A DNA stretch of 64,000 bases from contig JAYEVE010000816.1 in NCBI GenBank assembly GCA_036346375.1, positions 1 to 64,000 of the forward strand, in the 5' to 3' direction. The position numbers and the translations under genes are program-made. The stretch's first letter is position 1, and each line of letters starts with the position of its first letter. The notes beneath the pieces are model-generated. The model did no database searches and was not told the origin of the DNA. It saw only the letters and a program-made list of their open reading frames with translations. Of the stretch, positions 45,126 through 56,207 are shown one piece after another. This DNA is from Guadua angustifolia. Taxonomy: Eukaryota > Streptophyta > Magnoliopsida > Poales > Poaceae.

Positions 45126-47727
45126 ATGTCCAGCAACGACAACAAGGTCAAGGGGATCCAAGGTTCCCTCACTGATGTCGATCTCAACAACGTCGTTGAA
45201 GCTTCTTTCAACGATCTCCCAGAAGATCATCGCCAGGTGGTGGAGAGGTACATTAAGGACCTTGAGGATGCCTTGAAAAAGAGAGTCGCTTCATGCTTCG
45301 GTAAGAATCGGCATGGTGTTGTGCAGAAGGAATTATTCACATTGCCGCCGATTGATCTTAAGGTAACACCCTCTATAAGTGAACCTTCCTCTACTCCACC
45401 CAATGCATCAACTGTGATTCCATCAGCATCTTCCAATCTGTCAGTTGAGCAAATTCAGTTCATGATGAATGAGAATAATAGGGAAATGCTAGAGCACATG
45501 AATAAAATCCTGAATAACCATAGCATAAATCGAGAGGCCCTAGGGGGCACCTCTGTAGGTGTTTCGAGGGCTCCAGTTAATTCATCGGCAAAAAGCATGC
45601 CAAGCCAGACCTTATATGGCACACCGATGAATAATTTTGGGAGTCAAACGGTACAGGCTAGTGGGCAGATTGTTCCTATCTTTACTAATGAGCCCAGGGT
45701 TAGCGTGCCTAGTTCGGTTGGGCAAGAGTTGGCTTATTTTGAACCCCCGTACTGAACTTTGGCTTACAACACATCTCCTGTACAACTGTCAGCATCATCC
45801 CAACTTGGTGCTTTCCAGTTGCCGAATCTTAGTAACTTGCCACAGCAAGCGCCAAACATTAATGCTAATGTGCAAAACACATCCCCATCGACTAATCTTA
45901 ATCATGCTTTAGAGAAGCTGAGAGAGGATGTTAATAAAATGTTTAGGGATTCATTCGGCGTCGAACCTAAAGGAAGTAACCGCACTTATCAGAAACCGTA
46001 TTCTCCACATTTTGATCTTGTCGGATATCCTCTCAATTTCAAAGTGCCTGATTTTGTTAAATTCAGTGGAGAAGGTAGCAAGACGACTTATGAACATGTT
46101 AGTCAATATCTGGCTCAATTAGGCGATGCTAATTTCAGCGAAGCTTTAAGAGTTCGCTTGTTCTCATTATCATTAACTGGAACAGCTTTTTCATGGTTCA
46201 TTGCTTTGCCTGCAAATTCTATTCAGTCTTGGGTGCAGTTAGAACAAAAATTCCATGACCATTTTTATACAGGTGATAATGAGCTTAAATTGTCCCTTGA
46301 CATCGGTTAAGCAAAAACATAGCCGAACCGGTTATCGATACATTAGGAGATTTAGAGATGTCAAGAATCGGTGCTTTAATGTGATGATTTCTGAGAGGGA
46401 CATGGCTGATCTGGCTTTTAATGGCCTGAGATCTCATTTGAAAGAAAAGCTGGAGGGATATGAGTTCATAACTGTCAATCAATTATTACAAAAAGCTTTG
46501 GCGCATGAAAGTCGTGCTAAAGATCATAGAGAGCATAGGGTTAAGCCTGATCGTCCTAGTATACACGTGGTTGATTGTGATTCCGATTCGGATGTTGAGA
46601 CAACTGATGTTTATGCTGCTGAATTTGCGTGGCCATCAAAGAATAAACCTCATGCTTGTTCTGCTTTAAAGCCAATCCATAAGAATCGTGAGCAAGAAAT
46701 TAAGTTTACCTTTGATGTTGCTAAATGTGACCGCATATTTGATGCCTTAGTACAAGAAAAGGTTATTAAGTTGTCTCACACATTGCCTCCGGCGGATGAG
46801 ATTAAGCGGCGTGCTTATTGCAAATACCATAATTCTTTTAGCATGCTATTAACTTGATTGTAATGTTTTTAGGCGACAAATACAATTGGCTATCAATGAT
46901 GGACGATTGACTTTTCTTTGAGATCTTGCAGTGGACAAGACTCCTTTTCCTATGAATGTTATGAATTTGGAGGGCAAGAAAGTTCTTCTTGACTGAGCAA
47001 ACCAAAATGGTGAAGGAAAAAATATTGTGAGTGGTGAACCAAGAGTTGAGGCTCCTAAAAACCGGTTTAGGTAATTTGTTGCACTTGAGCAAGATCCCAA
47101 TGGCGGCGGACATTGAGAATCACCATCAAGGCCGTGATCTTTGGGGCGCGACAGAGGCGGCGACATACACCTCACAAGTTCATCAAGCCAAAGAGCCCAG
47201 AAGTAGACAAGTGGAAAGTAAACAAGTCTAAAGTTCAGCATATTGAGCATAACAAGTTTTCTTTTGAGCGTCTTCTAAACAAATATTCAAGAGAAGCAGC
47301 CAATCCAAGATTGAATCAAGCTGTGAAGAATAGTAAGCGTCCAAGATCTCCTCCAAGGCCTAATCAGCAGTCAAGATACTCACCACTAAGGAAAGATTTT
47401 GCCTATAATGGTCCTTCACATGGGTACATGATGCCTTTACCTGCAATCCCACCACCTCCTCATATGCCATACACTGTGTGGGATCCAAATGTTGGTCAGC
47501 GGATTTCTTTGCCTATGCCTCCACCACTTTTTCATCCTGGATGGGTAGCGCCTAAGAGGTCGGTTTTTGAGAGGTTCTCACATCCTAAGCAAGGTCGTTT
47601 GGGTGCAAACCGGCCGGTACAAAAGCCTCTGATTAACGGCAAGATCCGTGAGTGGCGTCCGAAGCAAGATTTGCAATCCCCACAAGGTTCAGGATCAGAT
47701 AAAGAGGTCACCAGCACTAAAGCTATT
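45126..47727 (+). pseudogene. Tat gag, first part
   Basis: It starts MSSNDNKVKGIQG at 45,126, 20 bases past the primer site. An in-frame TGA at 45,753 interrupts an otherwise continuous frame. The retrotransposon-gag domain at about 45,990-46,460 includes DLVGYPLNFKVPDFVKFSGE, TAFSWFIALP and, after a frameshift near 46,300, YIRRFRDVKNRC with LAFNGLRSHLKEKL. Further frame changes follow at about 46,845-47,110. The open frame then runs to codon GCT ATT at 47,727, where the solo LTR interrupts it. Gag forms the particle around the RNA. Confidence 0.9.
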
Positions 47728-48130
47728 TGTAACATCCCAAAATTTGGGTTTTGAAAAATATTTTGTGAAGTTTAGCTCCCCAAAAATTCGCGATAATTTT
47801 CTCGCTTAATTAAAGATTAATTTGGAATTTTCTAAAGTTAAAATAATTTAATTTGATTAATTAATACTTTAATTAAATGCAAATATATTTTATTTAGATT
47901 CCATGTGCTTCAAGGACTTTTGTGTATTTTCTGAGATTTTTCTGAGCTTGTTTGCTATTTTTGGTATTTAATTTGATTCTGCTGCCGTTTGATGAAAATC
48001 AACGCACCAGAAGAGCCACGTCATCGGTTACTGTAGCGCGTGCGCCAGGTGTGATCCGGGTCCTTTTCAATCCGTTTCCTATTCAAACTCCTTCCAAATT
48101 TATTTTCCTTACTTGGCACGACTTCCTAGC

Positions 48131-48140
48131 CTATATAAGA
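48131..48140 (+). promoter_or_regulatory. LTR TATA box
   Basis: CTATATAAGA followed by GAGTCCCTAGACCCCTCACG, about 400 bp into the LTR, is a typical core promoter position. Confidence 0.55.
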
Positions 48141-49017
48141 GTCCCTAGACCCCTCACGCAGCCCTAATGTCCAGATCATCCCCAAACCCTATATTTCTTC
48201 AGATCAATCTATGCATGCCATCCTGCGTCGGCGAACTTTGCTTCGCGTTCCCCGTCAACTTGTCGACTATTTTCAAGATCCGTCTTCTCCACGGCGTGCT
48301 CTATGGTACCCTCTGTTTCCCATCAAATTTGGTGCAATTTCATCCACGGGATCAAAAGTTACGGCTGCCCAAAGATCAAATCTTGCGGACCCGTTCTCCC
48401 TCGTTTTGCGAGTTTGACCATGAAATTTTTATGGTAGACTCCTCTTGATGTCCCCTACACGGTGCTCACCCTAACTCATGGTTTTGATGGTGGGATTTGC
48501 GCAGAAAATCAATCTTCCCGATCAGACTGCGTTGCGGACGGCTGAAACTTCGTCGCGCGTTCCCGTTGATCCAGAAGGTAAAACTCAGATCCGTTCACGT
48601 CACTTTGTGCCAAATGATCCCAGATAGCTCTCTGAAAAATTTGGTTAGGTTTCATGCAGTACTTTAATAGTTATGACCGTTTGATCTATTAGCTCGAGAG
48701 CCGTTCGCCGGCAGTTTGTGATCAATCCGGTGGGTGCGCCGCCAAATCCGCCTATATTGTTGAGTTCGTCTCGCCGCGTTCTCGTGGTGCTCACTTTCCC
48801 TTTGCTGTTGCATCTATCGAAAATTTTTTATTAAATGCGGCGCCGCCTTTAGCCATCGCCGCGGCGTGCTCTTTTGCCGCCAACCATTTTGGATTATCGT
48901 GACCATGTCACCCTGTCCGGTGAGTCCATACCCTACTGTTTTGGCCATCCTTGAGTTCATTTGATCCCGGTTGCCGTCAAAGCCATAATCTAGAATCTAC
49001 CGTCATCGCCGCGCCGT

Positions 49018-49372
49018 CGTTAACGTTTACGCCGTTAACGTTCCGCCGATGCGTTTAATGCGTTAACGTTCTGCGTTGTCGTTCCGCCGTTAGCGTTCCG
49101 CCGTTAACGTTCCGCCGATAACGTTTACGTCGTTAACATACGCGTTGTCGTTCCGCCGTTAGCGTTCCGCCGTTAACGTTTACGTGGTTAACGTTACGCG
49201 TTGTCGTTCCATCATTAACGTTCCGCCGTTAACGTTCCGCCGTTAACGTTTACGTGCGTTAACGTTCTGCCGTTGTCGTTCCATCATGCGTCCGCCGTTA
49301 ACGTTCGCCGTTAACGTTCGCCGTTATCGTTCGCCGTTAACGTTTAAATGCGTTAACGTTTAAATCGTTAAC
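49018..49372 (+). repeat. Minisatellite of GTTAACGTTCCGCC units
   Basis: More than 20 imperfect 12-16-base units of CGTTAACGTTCCGCC with variants (GTTGTCGTTCC, GTTTACGTCGTTAAC) lie head to tail. GTTAAC is palindromic, so the array can form many small hairpins. Confidence 0.9.
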
Positions 49373-51647
49373 GCTTTGCTCTCATCGTGTCGTTGTCATC
49401 GCATGGGTGCATGCAAGTAAATGCCTAGTGTGATGTCCTTACCTTTTCTATCGCCTTACTATGATCTAACCCAATCATATGTCAATCTAGCCTCACCATC
49501 ATACCATCTATTGGTCCAATCATAACCGTACCCTTAGACCGGTTTGATGAGCTAAGTTCATCATGAGCCGTGTGATCGACAACTGCGATACCACTAGTTG
49601 GTCAATTGCGGTCAACCCTAGTTTATGTTACGATCCAAGTCATCATCGGCTATCAATCAAGCTAATAACCCGGAAGAAATATTCTTGGGATATTATTCCT
49701 TCTTCCACGATTATTAATCTTTCTCTTCGGTGTATTTTCTGAAAGCCGTTCTCTTTTGTCTAATCATCGACCTAATCCATTCAAGTTCCTAATTTCATCT
49801 AAGCCGTTGTGCCCAATGCTATTCGTTCTTAAATTGGAGTTTACTTGATTTGCCTTTTGAGTTTTGTTGTATTTGTGTTTGTTTATCGTTAGACGCGTTG
49901 CTGGAAGTCGCTCTAAGGAGCTAAGAATCAAGCAAGCGGAGATTGAAGATCGAGTATCAAGGATCGAAGATAAAAGAGTAAAGAATAATAAAAATTGCAA
50001 GGGCCAGGCAAGTTGTGCTTTGACCATATTGATCCCATGTTTTAAAATTATTTCGTTTGAAATTATTGCATGCTAGTTTGAAATAAATGATTTCAATTAA
50101 CTGCAGGATTAGATAATCAACCTACTTGTTATTGCCACCTTGTCAATATTATTTGTATGCCATGATTCATTTGTCACCCTAGATTGTGGGTTAATAGTTG
50201 GACATTAATAATTTGCCAACATGGGTTAATTAGACCGCATGTAGTGTGCTTAGCCCGCCACGTAGATTTGTCATGATTTTGGAAAATTAAAGTTAATATT
50301 GACTTAATGAGATATGGAGCGTATTTTTGAGAATGTGACATGTGTTATTGAGTTGATGATGGTACGTGGTGCATGGTAAAGGATTGGGGTGGGAAAGTGA
50401 TTTAGGCCGAGGCAAGTGGCAAGATTGTTTTGATTGGGCCAAGAGTGGCAATTAGGCTATCGCTTTTGGTTTTAGATTGTTTCGGTGGGCCAAGAATGGC
50501 AATTAGTGATCGCATTTGGTATTATGACATGTTGATGTGATGAACTTTTGGTTAGTCTTGCCTCGGTCAACTAAGGACTTAACCTTGCGAGCCTTTGACT
50601 GAGTCTTTCATACAACCACAAGTTAGGAATGGGACGGACCTAGTGAGTAAGCCCGTGAAATCTATTCTTTGGTCTTGTCGTGGTGGTGTGAGGCAGGAGA
50701 TAGCGGAATGAGAACTCACATGGCGCAAGAGGGGGCCACAGGTGTAGTAACCAGTCCCTCCGGTGTTGAAACCTTAGCGAGGCGATCTTTGGGTTTAGGC
50801 GGATCTTTGGAAAGGCTTTGTTATGATCGCTCATTCGCATACTCTTGTATGGCGATGCACGGTGACGTGGTGAGTTGATCATATCTTGTGGGTAAAGTGT
50901 ATAACCTCTGCAGTGTAAAAACTATTGAATAGCAGTGCTCCGGTATTGAGCATTGCTCGGGGATTACTGATCAAGGGTTAGATTTTGATAAAAATAAGGT
51001 TGGGAATGTGGATAATGTGATGTGGAACTTGGTTAAGGATGAGAAATGCTTCACTTGAGAATGATTGCGAAATTTATTATTGGTATTACTGTTTCTTTGC
51101 TTTTCTATCTATTTATGATTAATTGTGAATCTTTGCTTTATTGCAAAGAACCATTGACCATTCCTTTGGAATAAGCCATGCATGTAGTAATAGAAGCGCA
51201 TTACATGCATGACTTGTTGAGTACGGTTGTGTACTCACCCTTGCTTTAACAAAACATCACTAGTTGAGGAGAAGTCTTTGTCTTGAAGAAGGAGAAGTTC
51301 TGCAAGAAGCGATTATCTAGGAGTCGAACCTGTCGGATGCTCGTGGTATATTGAAGGGGTTCAGCGTTCTTCGTTCAATGCTACTTATTTGGAGTTGAAG
51401 CCGTCAAGGCCTCACATGTGTAAGAGTTGACCTTAAGGTCGTTCAATAGTTTATATTTTATAATTGTGTTACTTTTATTATTCATGTGTATGATTGTGAT
51501 ATTCATCTATGTTGAGGCTATGTGCACTAGCGTGATCTGGACTAGTGAGAATACACGGAGAATCGGTTGCACATTCGGTCCGACACTATTCAAGTTGGCA
51601 CCAATATGGTTCCCATTGGCGATCTAGCAAGGGATGGAATTACTATT

Positions 51648-52080
51648 GATAGTCGGGCCAAAGGTGTTGATAGAGGCGAGATTGATCAACCAAAATCGGT
51701 GGCTAATGATCATGAGGCTAGGCTGCGGTGGGACAAAGTGGATTGATCCCAAGTACTTGAAGCCACAATGGTGCCCTCCAGGTATTACCAGGGCCTAGAA
51801 AAGAAGGTTGCAGCGCATCAGGATGACACTCCAAAGGGAAGAAGAAGCTGAGAAATGGAGGGATGAAGTTTTTAATGAACTTCGGCCCATGATATCAATC
51901 AAGCAGGAGTGGAGGCCGAAGCCAAAGACTACTTTCAACAAAACAGAGAAAATTTCAGCACCTATTTCACCTATACCAACAGCTGCTGACATGCCTCCAG
52001 AACCTTCAATGGTGCCCAAGGAACCTGCTTCTACACCTAGTGAGATCAAGGCTACTACCCCATGTAAATCAAACCGTTGA
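51648..52080 (+). pseudogene. Tat gag, second part
   Basis: Continues gag after the solo LTR: DSRAKGVDRGEIDQPKSVAN, then a Trp/Pro block (YLKPQWCPPG after a one-base frame change). A charged, Pro-rich tail to the stop at 52,078 ends KATTPCKSNR. The Gln/Arg-rich stretch near 51,800-51,860 is typical of this lineage. Confidence 0.85.
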
Positions 52081-53135
52081 ATGAAGAAATGTTCACATTA
52101 GGAGATGTGAAGAGATGGTTGATTTTGAGCCAAGTCCGACCCATGATTTGAATTGAATATGGTGGTTTGCTTTTCTTTGAGTTTAGTGCTCTGAGGAAGA
52201 AGGAGAGGTAACACATATGGACTTTGGTCCTAAAGTGGCCATGTTTGAAAAACCTAAGGAATTAGTAAAACATTTGAAACCATTATATATCGTGAGGCCA
52301 AATCAATGGGTCGCTAATTACCGTATGCTTGTTGATAGTGGTCTTTGTAGTGAATCTTATGCCTTATTAGGTCTTCAAGAAGTTGGGTTTCGGGATGAAG
52401 AATTGATGAAGAGCGAATATGGTGTTAAGTGGGTTTGAAGGCAAAGGCGAACGAACCAAAGGGAGGCATGTCGAGTTGAACTTCTTGTTGGAAGCAAGTC
52501 TCTAGCTCTGCGTTCTTCATTCTTGGAAGTGCAAGGTAATTACAATGTCATATTAGGCGCGATTGGGTTCATGCTAATTAGTGTGTGCCATCTACCTTAC
52601 ACCAATTTTGATTCAATGGGTGGATAGCGAAGTTGTGGTTGTTCACGCGGATGATTGACTTGTGTTATTGCGTTCGTTGGTGACACCAGGTAGGTAGCAA
52701 CATCCACATGTCACTTGCTTAAGGCCGTGATCTTTACGGTTATGATTTTCTTAGTTCTACAAGAGATGGCTTCATTCGATCAGCGTGAAGCCGATTGTTA
52801 ACTGTCGGTTGGATGAATGAATGTGATCAAATGGAGTCTAGTTCAGATTGGTTGCAAAAGCGTCTTGTAAAATATCGGTCCTCTGAGGATGAGTGCATGT
52901 GTGAGTCCATAGAAGAGTTAGGTGACATGGATAAGTTGGATCAAGGTTTCATTTCAAATGATCCCCTAGAGGAGATTGATTTAGGTGATGGATGGGTCCT
53001 AGACCCACATTTGTAAATAAAAATCTCAAAGCCGATTATAAGCTAAAATTAATCGAGTATTAAGAAATCGTTGATTGCTTTGCTTGGGAATATCATGAGA
53101 TGCTGGCTTGAGTCGAGAACTTGTGGAGCATCGTT
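52081..53135 (+). pseudogene. Tat aspartic protease region
   Basis: The frame is broken several times. The active-site block YRMLVDSGLC lies at 52,320-52,350 (canonical LVDSGA with the Ala replaced). A later block resembling LTVGSK...FLEVQGNYNVILGRDWIH is spread over three frames at 52,475-52,570, followed by acidic linker sequence to the reverse transcriptase. The protease would mature the polyprotein; this copy cannot. Confidence 0.75.
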
Positions 53136-53990
53136 TACCTATCAAGGCGATTTTAGACCTTTCAAACAATCGGCGAAAATTTAATCCCAAGATGTATGAC
53201 CGGATCAAGGAAGAAATTGAAAAGAAATTTGAAAGCTAATTTCATCCGGCCATGCAGGTATCTTGATTAGATTTCTAATATTGTACTGTGGAGAGAAAAG
53301 GATCCACCACAAGTTCTGGGTATGTATTGATTTGAGAGATTTGAATAGGGCAACCCCTAAAAGATGAATATCCTATGCCTATAGCCGATATGCTTATTAA
53401 TAATGCCTCCGGACATAAGATAATTAGTTTTCTTGATGGTAATGCGGTTACAATCAAATATTTATGGCGAAGGGATGTTTCTAAAGCGCTTTATTTGTCT
53501 GGTTTTGTTGGATTATTTGAATGGGTCGTTATGACTTTTGGTTTAAAAATGCCGGCGCCACCTATCAAAGAGCTATGAATTTGATTTTCATGATTTGTAG
53601 TGTCATCCTAGAGGTTTATATTGATGATATTGTTGTCAAATCGGATATTGCTGAAAATCATTTGGCCGATTTGATGTTAGCTTTTGAGAGGATGAGAAAG
53701 TATGGTTTGAAGATGAATCCTTTAAAGGGTGCTTTTGGTGTATCGGCTGGGAAGTTTCTGGGATTTATTATTCATGAGAAAGGCATAGAGATAGATCCAA
53801 AGAGAATTGAGGCAATTCAAAAGATTCAAGCCCCTGCGTGCAAAAGAGATGTGCAGAAATTTTTAGGCAAGGTTAATTATTTGAGGCGATTTATTGCTAA
53901 TTTGTCCGGAAAGATCAATGCTTTTACACCTATCCTTCGGTTGAAAAGCGATCTGATTTTACTTGAGGGCAAAAAAGCAAGAAGCTTTTG
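53136..53990 (+). pseudogene. Tat reverse transcriptase
   Basis: Recognisable blocks are FSNNRRKFNPKMYDRIKEEI (53,158-53,217), WVCIDLRDLN (about 53,320-53,345), ISFLDGNA (first Asp, 53,430), FEWVVMTFGL and the catalytic VYIDDIVVKSD (53,617-53,650). Then KCAFGVSAGKFLGF-like sequence with Gly for Cys (GAFGVSAGKFLGF) and KVNYLRRFIANLSG. From 53,521 the frame stays open to 53,991. Upstream it breaks at about 53,270, 53,360 and 53,450. Confidence 0.88.
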
Positions 53991-54244
53991 AGAAGATCAA
54001 GCAATATTTGAGTTCCCTTGGTGTTGATAGCGCCTAGGCATGGTGAGCCATTTAAACTCTATATTGCCATGGGAATGATGTCATTGGTGCTGTCCGACTC
54101 AAGAAGTTTGAAGGTAAAAGCATGTTATTACATATATTAGTCGCCGGTTGGTTGGCCTTGAAACAAAATATACTTTTATTGAGAAATTATGCTTATCTTT
54201 ATACTATGCTTGCACCAAGTTGAGACATTATTTCTGCCTAGTGC

Positions 54245-54925
54245 TTGCATAGTTGCTTGTCGACCGATTTTATTAAATATATGTTGCACAGGCCAATTCT
54301 TAGTGGTAGAATTGGTAAGTGGGCTTATGCTTTGATTGAATATGATTTGGCTTATGAACCTTTAAAATCTATGAGAGGCCAAATCATAGTTGATTTTATT
54401 GTTGAACATCGGATTGATGATAGGCATAATACTTGCATAGACCTTGTTTCTTTAGCACCATGGAAGTTATATTTTGATGGTTCGGTTTGTGACAATGGCC
54501 AGGGTGTTGGTGTTGTCTATATATCTCCCCATGGTGTTGTTTTTGAAGCCTCTTGCCGCTTAGAATATTTTTGCACTAACAATCAGGCTGAATATGAAGC
54601 TTTGTTATTCGGCCTAGAGTTGCTAAAGGATGTCGGCGCCACTTGCGTTGAAGCATTTGGCGATTCTTTACTAGTAGTGCAGCAAGTATCTAAGATTTGC
54701 CAATGTCTAGATGGGGTTTTAAACATGTACCTTGATAAGTGCCTAGATATCATTGCATCATTTGATGATTTTAGCATCCATCACATCTTCAGAATTGATA
54801 ATTGGCAAGCAAACGAGCTAGCTCAGCAAGCATCTGGCTATCACATCGATCGGGGTATGTTCTTTGTGTCGTATAAGCCGATGCTCAGCCTTGCTAGTAT
54901 CAATGAGGTTGATTTCGAACACTAG
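54245..54925 (+). CDS. Tat RNase H domain, open frame
   Basis: A 226-residue open frame. The N-terminal part (LSGRIGKWAYALIEYDLAYE) is the end of the reverse-transcriptase connection region. The RNase H domain has the acidic residues in place: KLYFDGSVCDNGQG (Asp), NNQAEYEALLFGLEL (Glu) and EAFGDSLLVVQQV (Asp), then HIFRIDNWQANELAQQASGY. This resembles the additional, archaeal-like RNase H that Tat-lineage elements carry. It is the best preserved pol segment, but the element as a whole is broken. Confidence 0.8.
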   Translation: MHSCLSTDFIKYMLHRPILSGRIGKWAYALIEYDLAYEPLKSMRGQIIVDFIVEHRIDDRHNTCIDLVSLAPWKLYFDGSVCDNGQGVGVVYISPHGVVFEASCRLEYFCTNNQAEYEALLFGLELLKDVGATCVEAFGDSLLVVQQVSKICQCLDGVLNMYLDKCLDIIASFDDFSIHHIFRIDNWQANELAQQASGYHIDRGMFFVSYKPMLSLASINEVDFEH

Positions 54926-55129
54926 TAATCTGGTCACTAATGTGACCTTAATATTTTTATTACTAATGATTGGAGAAAGTCTATTATTAATTATTCTGAG
55001 AATCCAAGCGAGAGAGTTGATAAGAAGGTTAATGACTTGCATTTAAATATGCATTAATTGATAATGGCTTATATCGCTGAGCTGTTGATGGTATTTTACT
55101 CAAGTGCCTTGGCGAAGATCAAGCTAGAG

Positions 55130-56207
55130 TTGCTATGGGGGGAGGTGCATGAAGGTATATGTGGTACTCATCAATCGGCACATAAGATGAAATGGATGTT
55201 GAAAGCGTCGCGATTTTATTGGCAAAGCGATGATTGATGATTGCTTCAAATATTACTGAGAGGTTGTGAGGCTTGCCAAAAATTTGGTAATATTGATTAG
55301 CCCTATTTGCTATGTTGCATCCTATTATAAAGCAGGCCATTGAGGAGGATGGGCGTTGGATTTTATTGGTCAAATATATCCTGCATCTTCTAAGGGGCAT
55401 CGGTTTGTTTTGGTGGCTACTGAAGTAGTACCTCTCAAAAACATGACACATGTTGAGGTAATTCGGTTTATCACTGAGCATATTATTCATAGATTCGGCA
55501 TCCCTCAAACATTGACTACGGATCAGGGTTCGTCTTTTATTTCATCTCAAGTGAAAGAATTTGCCGAATCATATAGGATTAAGCTACTCAATTCTTCACC
55601 ATACTATGCTCAAGCGAATGGTCAGGCCGAGTCTACTAATAAGACTTTGATTAAACTCATAAAGAAGAAGATAGAGGAAAGCCCTAAGAGATGGCATGAG
55701 ATATTATCAGAAGCTTTATGGGCGCACAGGATATCAAAGCATGGTGCTACAAAAGTGACCCCATATGAGCTAGTGTATGGGCAAGAGGCTATTTTACCTG
55801 TTGAGGTAAATCTGGACGCTTTGAGATTGGCTAAGTAGAATGACCTATCAGCAATAGATTATCACAATTTGATGATGGACAATCTTGATGATGTTACTGA
55901 TGAGAGGTTCAAAGCATTGCAGGCCATTGAAAAGGAGAAGCTGAGGGTAGCGAAGACATATAACAAAAGGGTCAAGCCAAAAAGTTTTCAGGTCGGTGAT
56001 TTGGTCTGGAAAGTAATTTTGCCAATTGGTTCAAGAGATAACAAGTTTGGGAAGTGGCCTCCTAGTTGGGAAGGTCCCTATAAAGTGGTAAGGATTGTTC
56101 CTGGTAATTCTTATTTGGTGAAGTCATTACAAGGTGAATTGCTACCTCGGACTCTCAATGGTAAATACTTGAAAAATTTTTATCCTAGTGTGTGGAAAGA
56201 TGCTTAG
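55130..56207 (+). pseudogene. Tat integrase
   Basis: The zinc-binding H2C2 start (EVHEGICGTHQSAHKM, then GCEACQKFG; 55,140-55,285) contains a stop. The catalytic core has DFIGQIYPASSKGHRFVLV (first Asp), LTTDQGSSFISSQ (second Asp, 55,515-55,550) and NGQAESTNKTL (Glu, 55,616-55,650). Between VAT and EVVPLKNM about seven residues expected from the family (YFTKW region) are missing in frame. A TAG at 55,836 interrupts the C-terminal part, which otherwise runs through FQVGDLVWKVILP and WEGPYKVVRIVPGNSYLVKS to the stop at 56,205. The integrase would insert the DNA copy. Confidence 0.88.

Larger units (their letters stand above)
47728..51642 (+). mobile_element. Solo LTR (Ty3-gypsy type), 3.9 kb, inside the Tat gag
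   Basis: It starts TGTAACATCCCAAAATTTGG and is flanked by a perfect 5-bp duplication CTATT (47,723-47,727 and 51,643-51,647). Removing one copy plus the LTR rejoins gag in frame (TKAI then DSRAKGVDRG). No primer site, gag or pol is inside, so it is a solo LTR left by LTR-LTR recombination. A TATA box CTATATAAGA lies at 48,131-48,140. Tandem repeats are at 49,018-49,372, and the conserved CTTGTGGGTAAAG...ACCTCTGCAG block at 50,885-50,915. The right end reads GGGATGGAATTA rather than ending in CA; loss of two bases at the junction would explain this. Confidence 0.88.

Noticed and set aside
49018..49372. Regular short repeats considered as a CRISPR array
   Set aside because: Units are contiguous without unique spacers and lie in a plant LTR.
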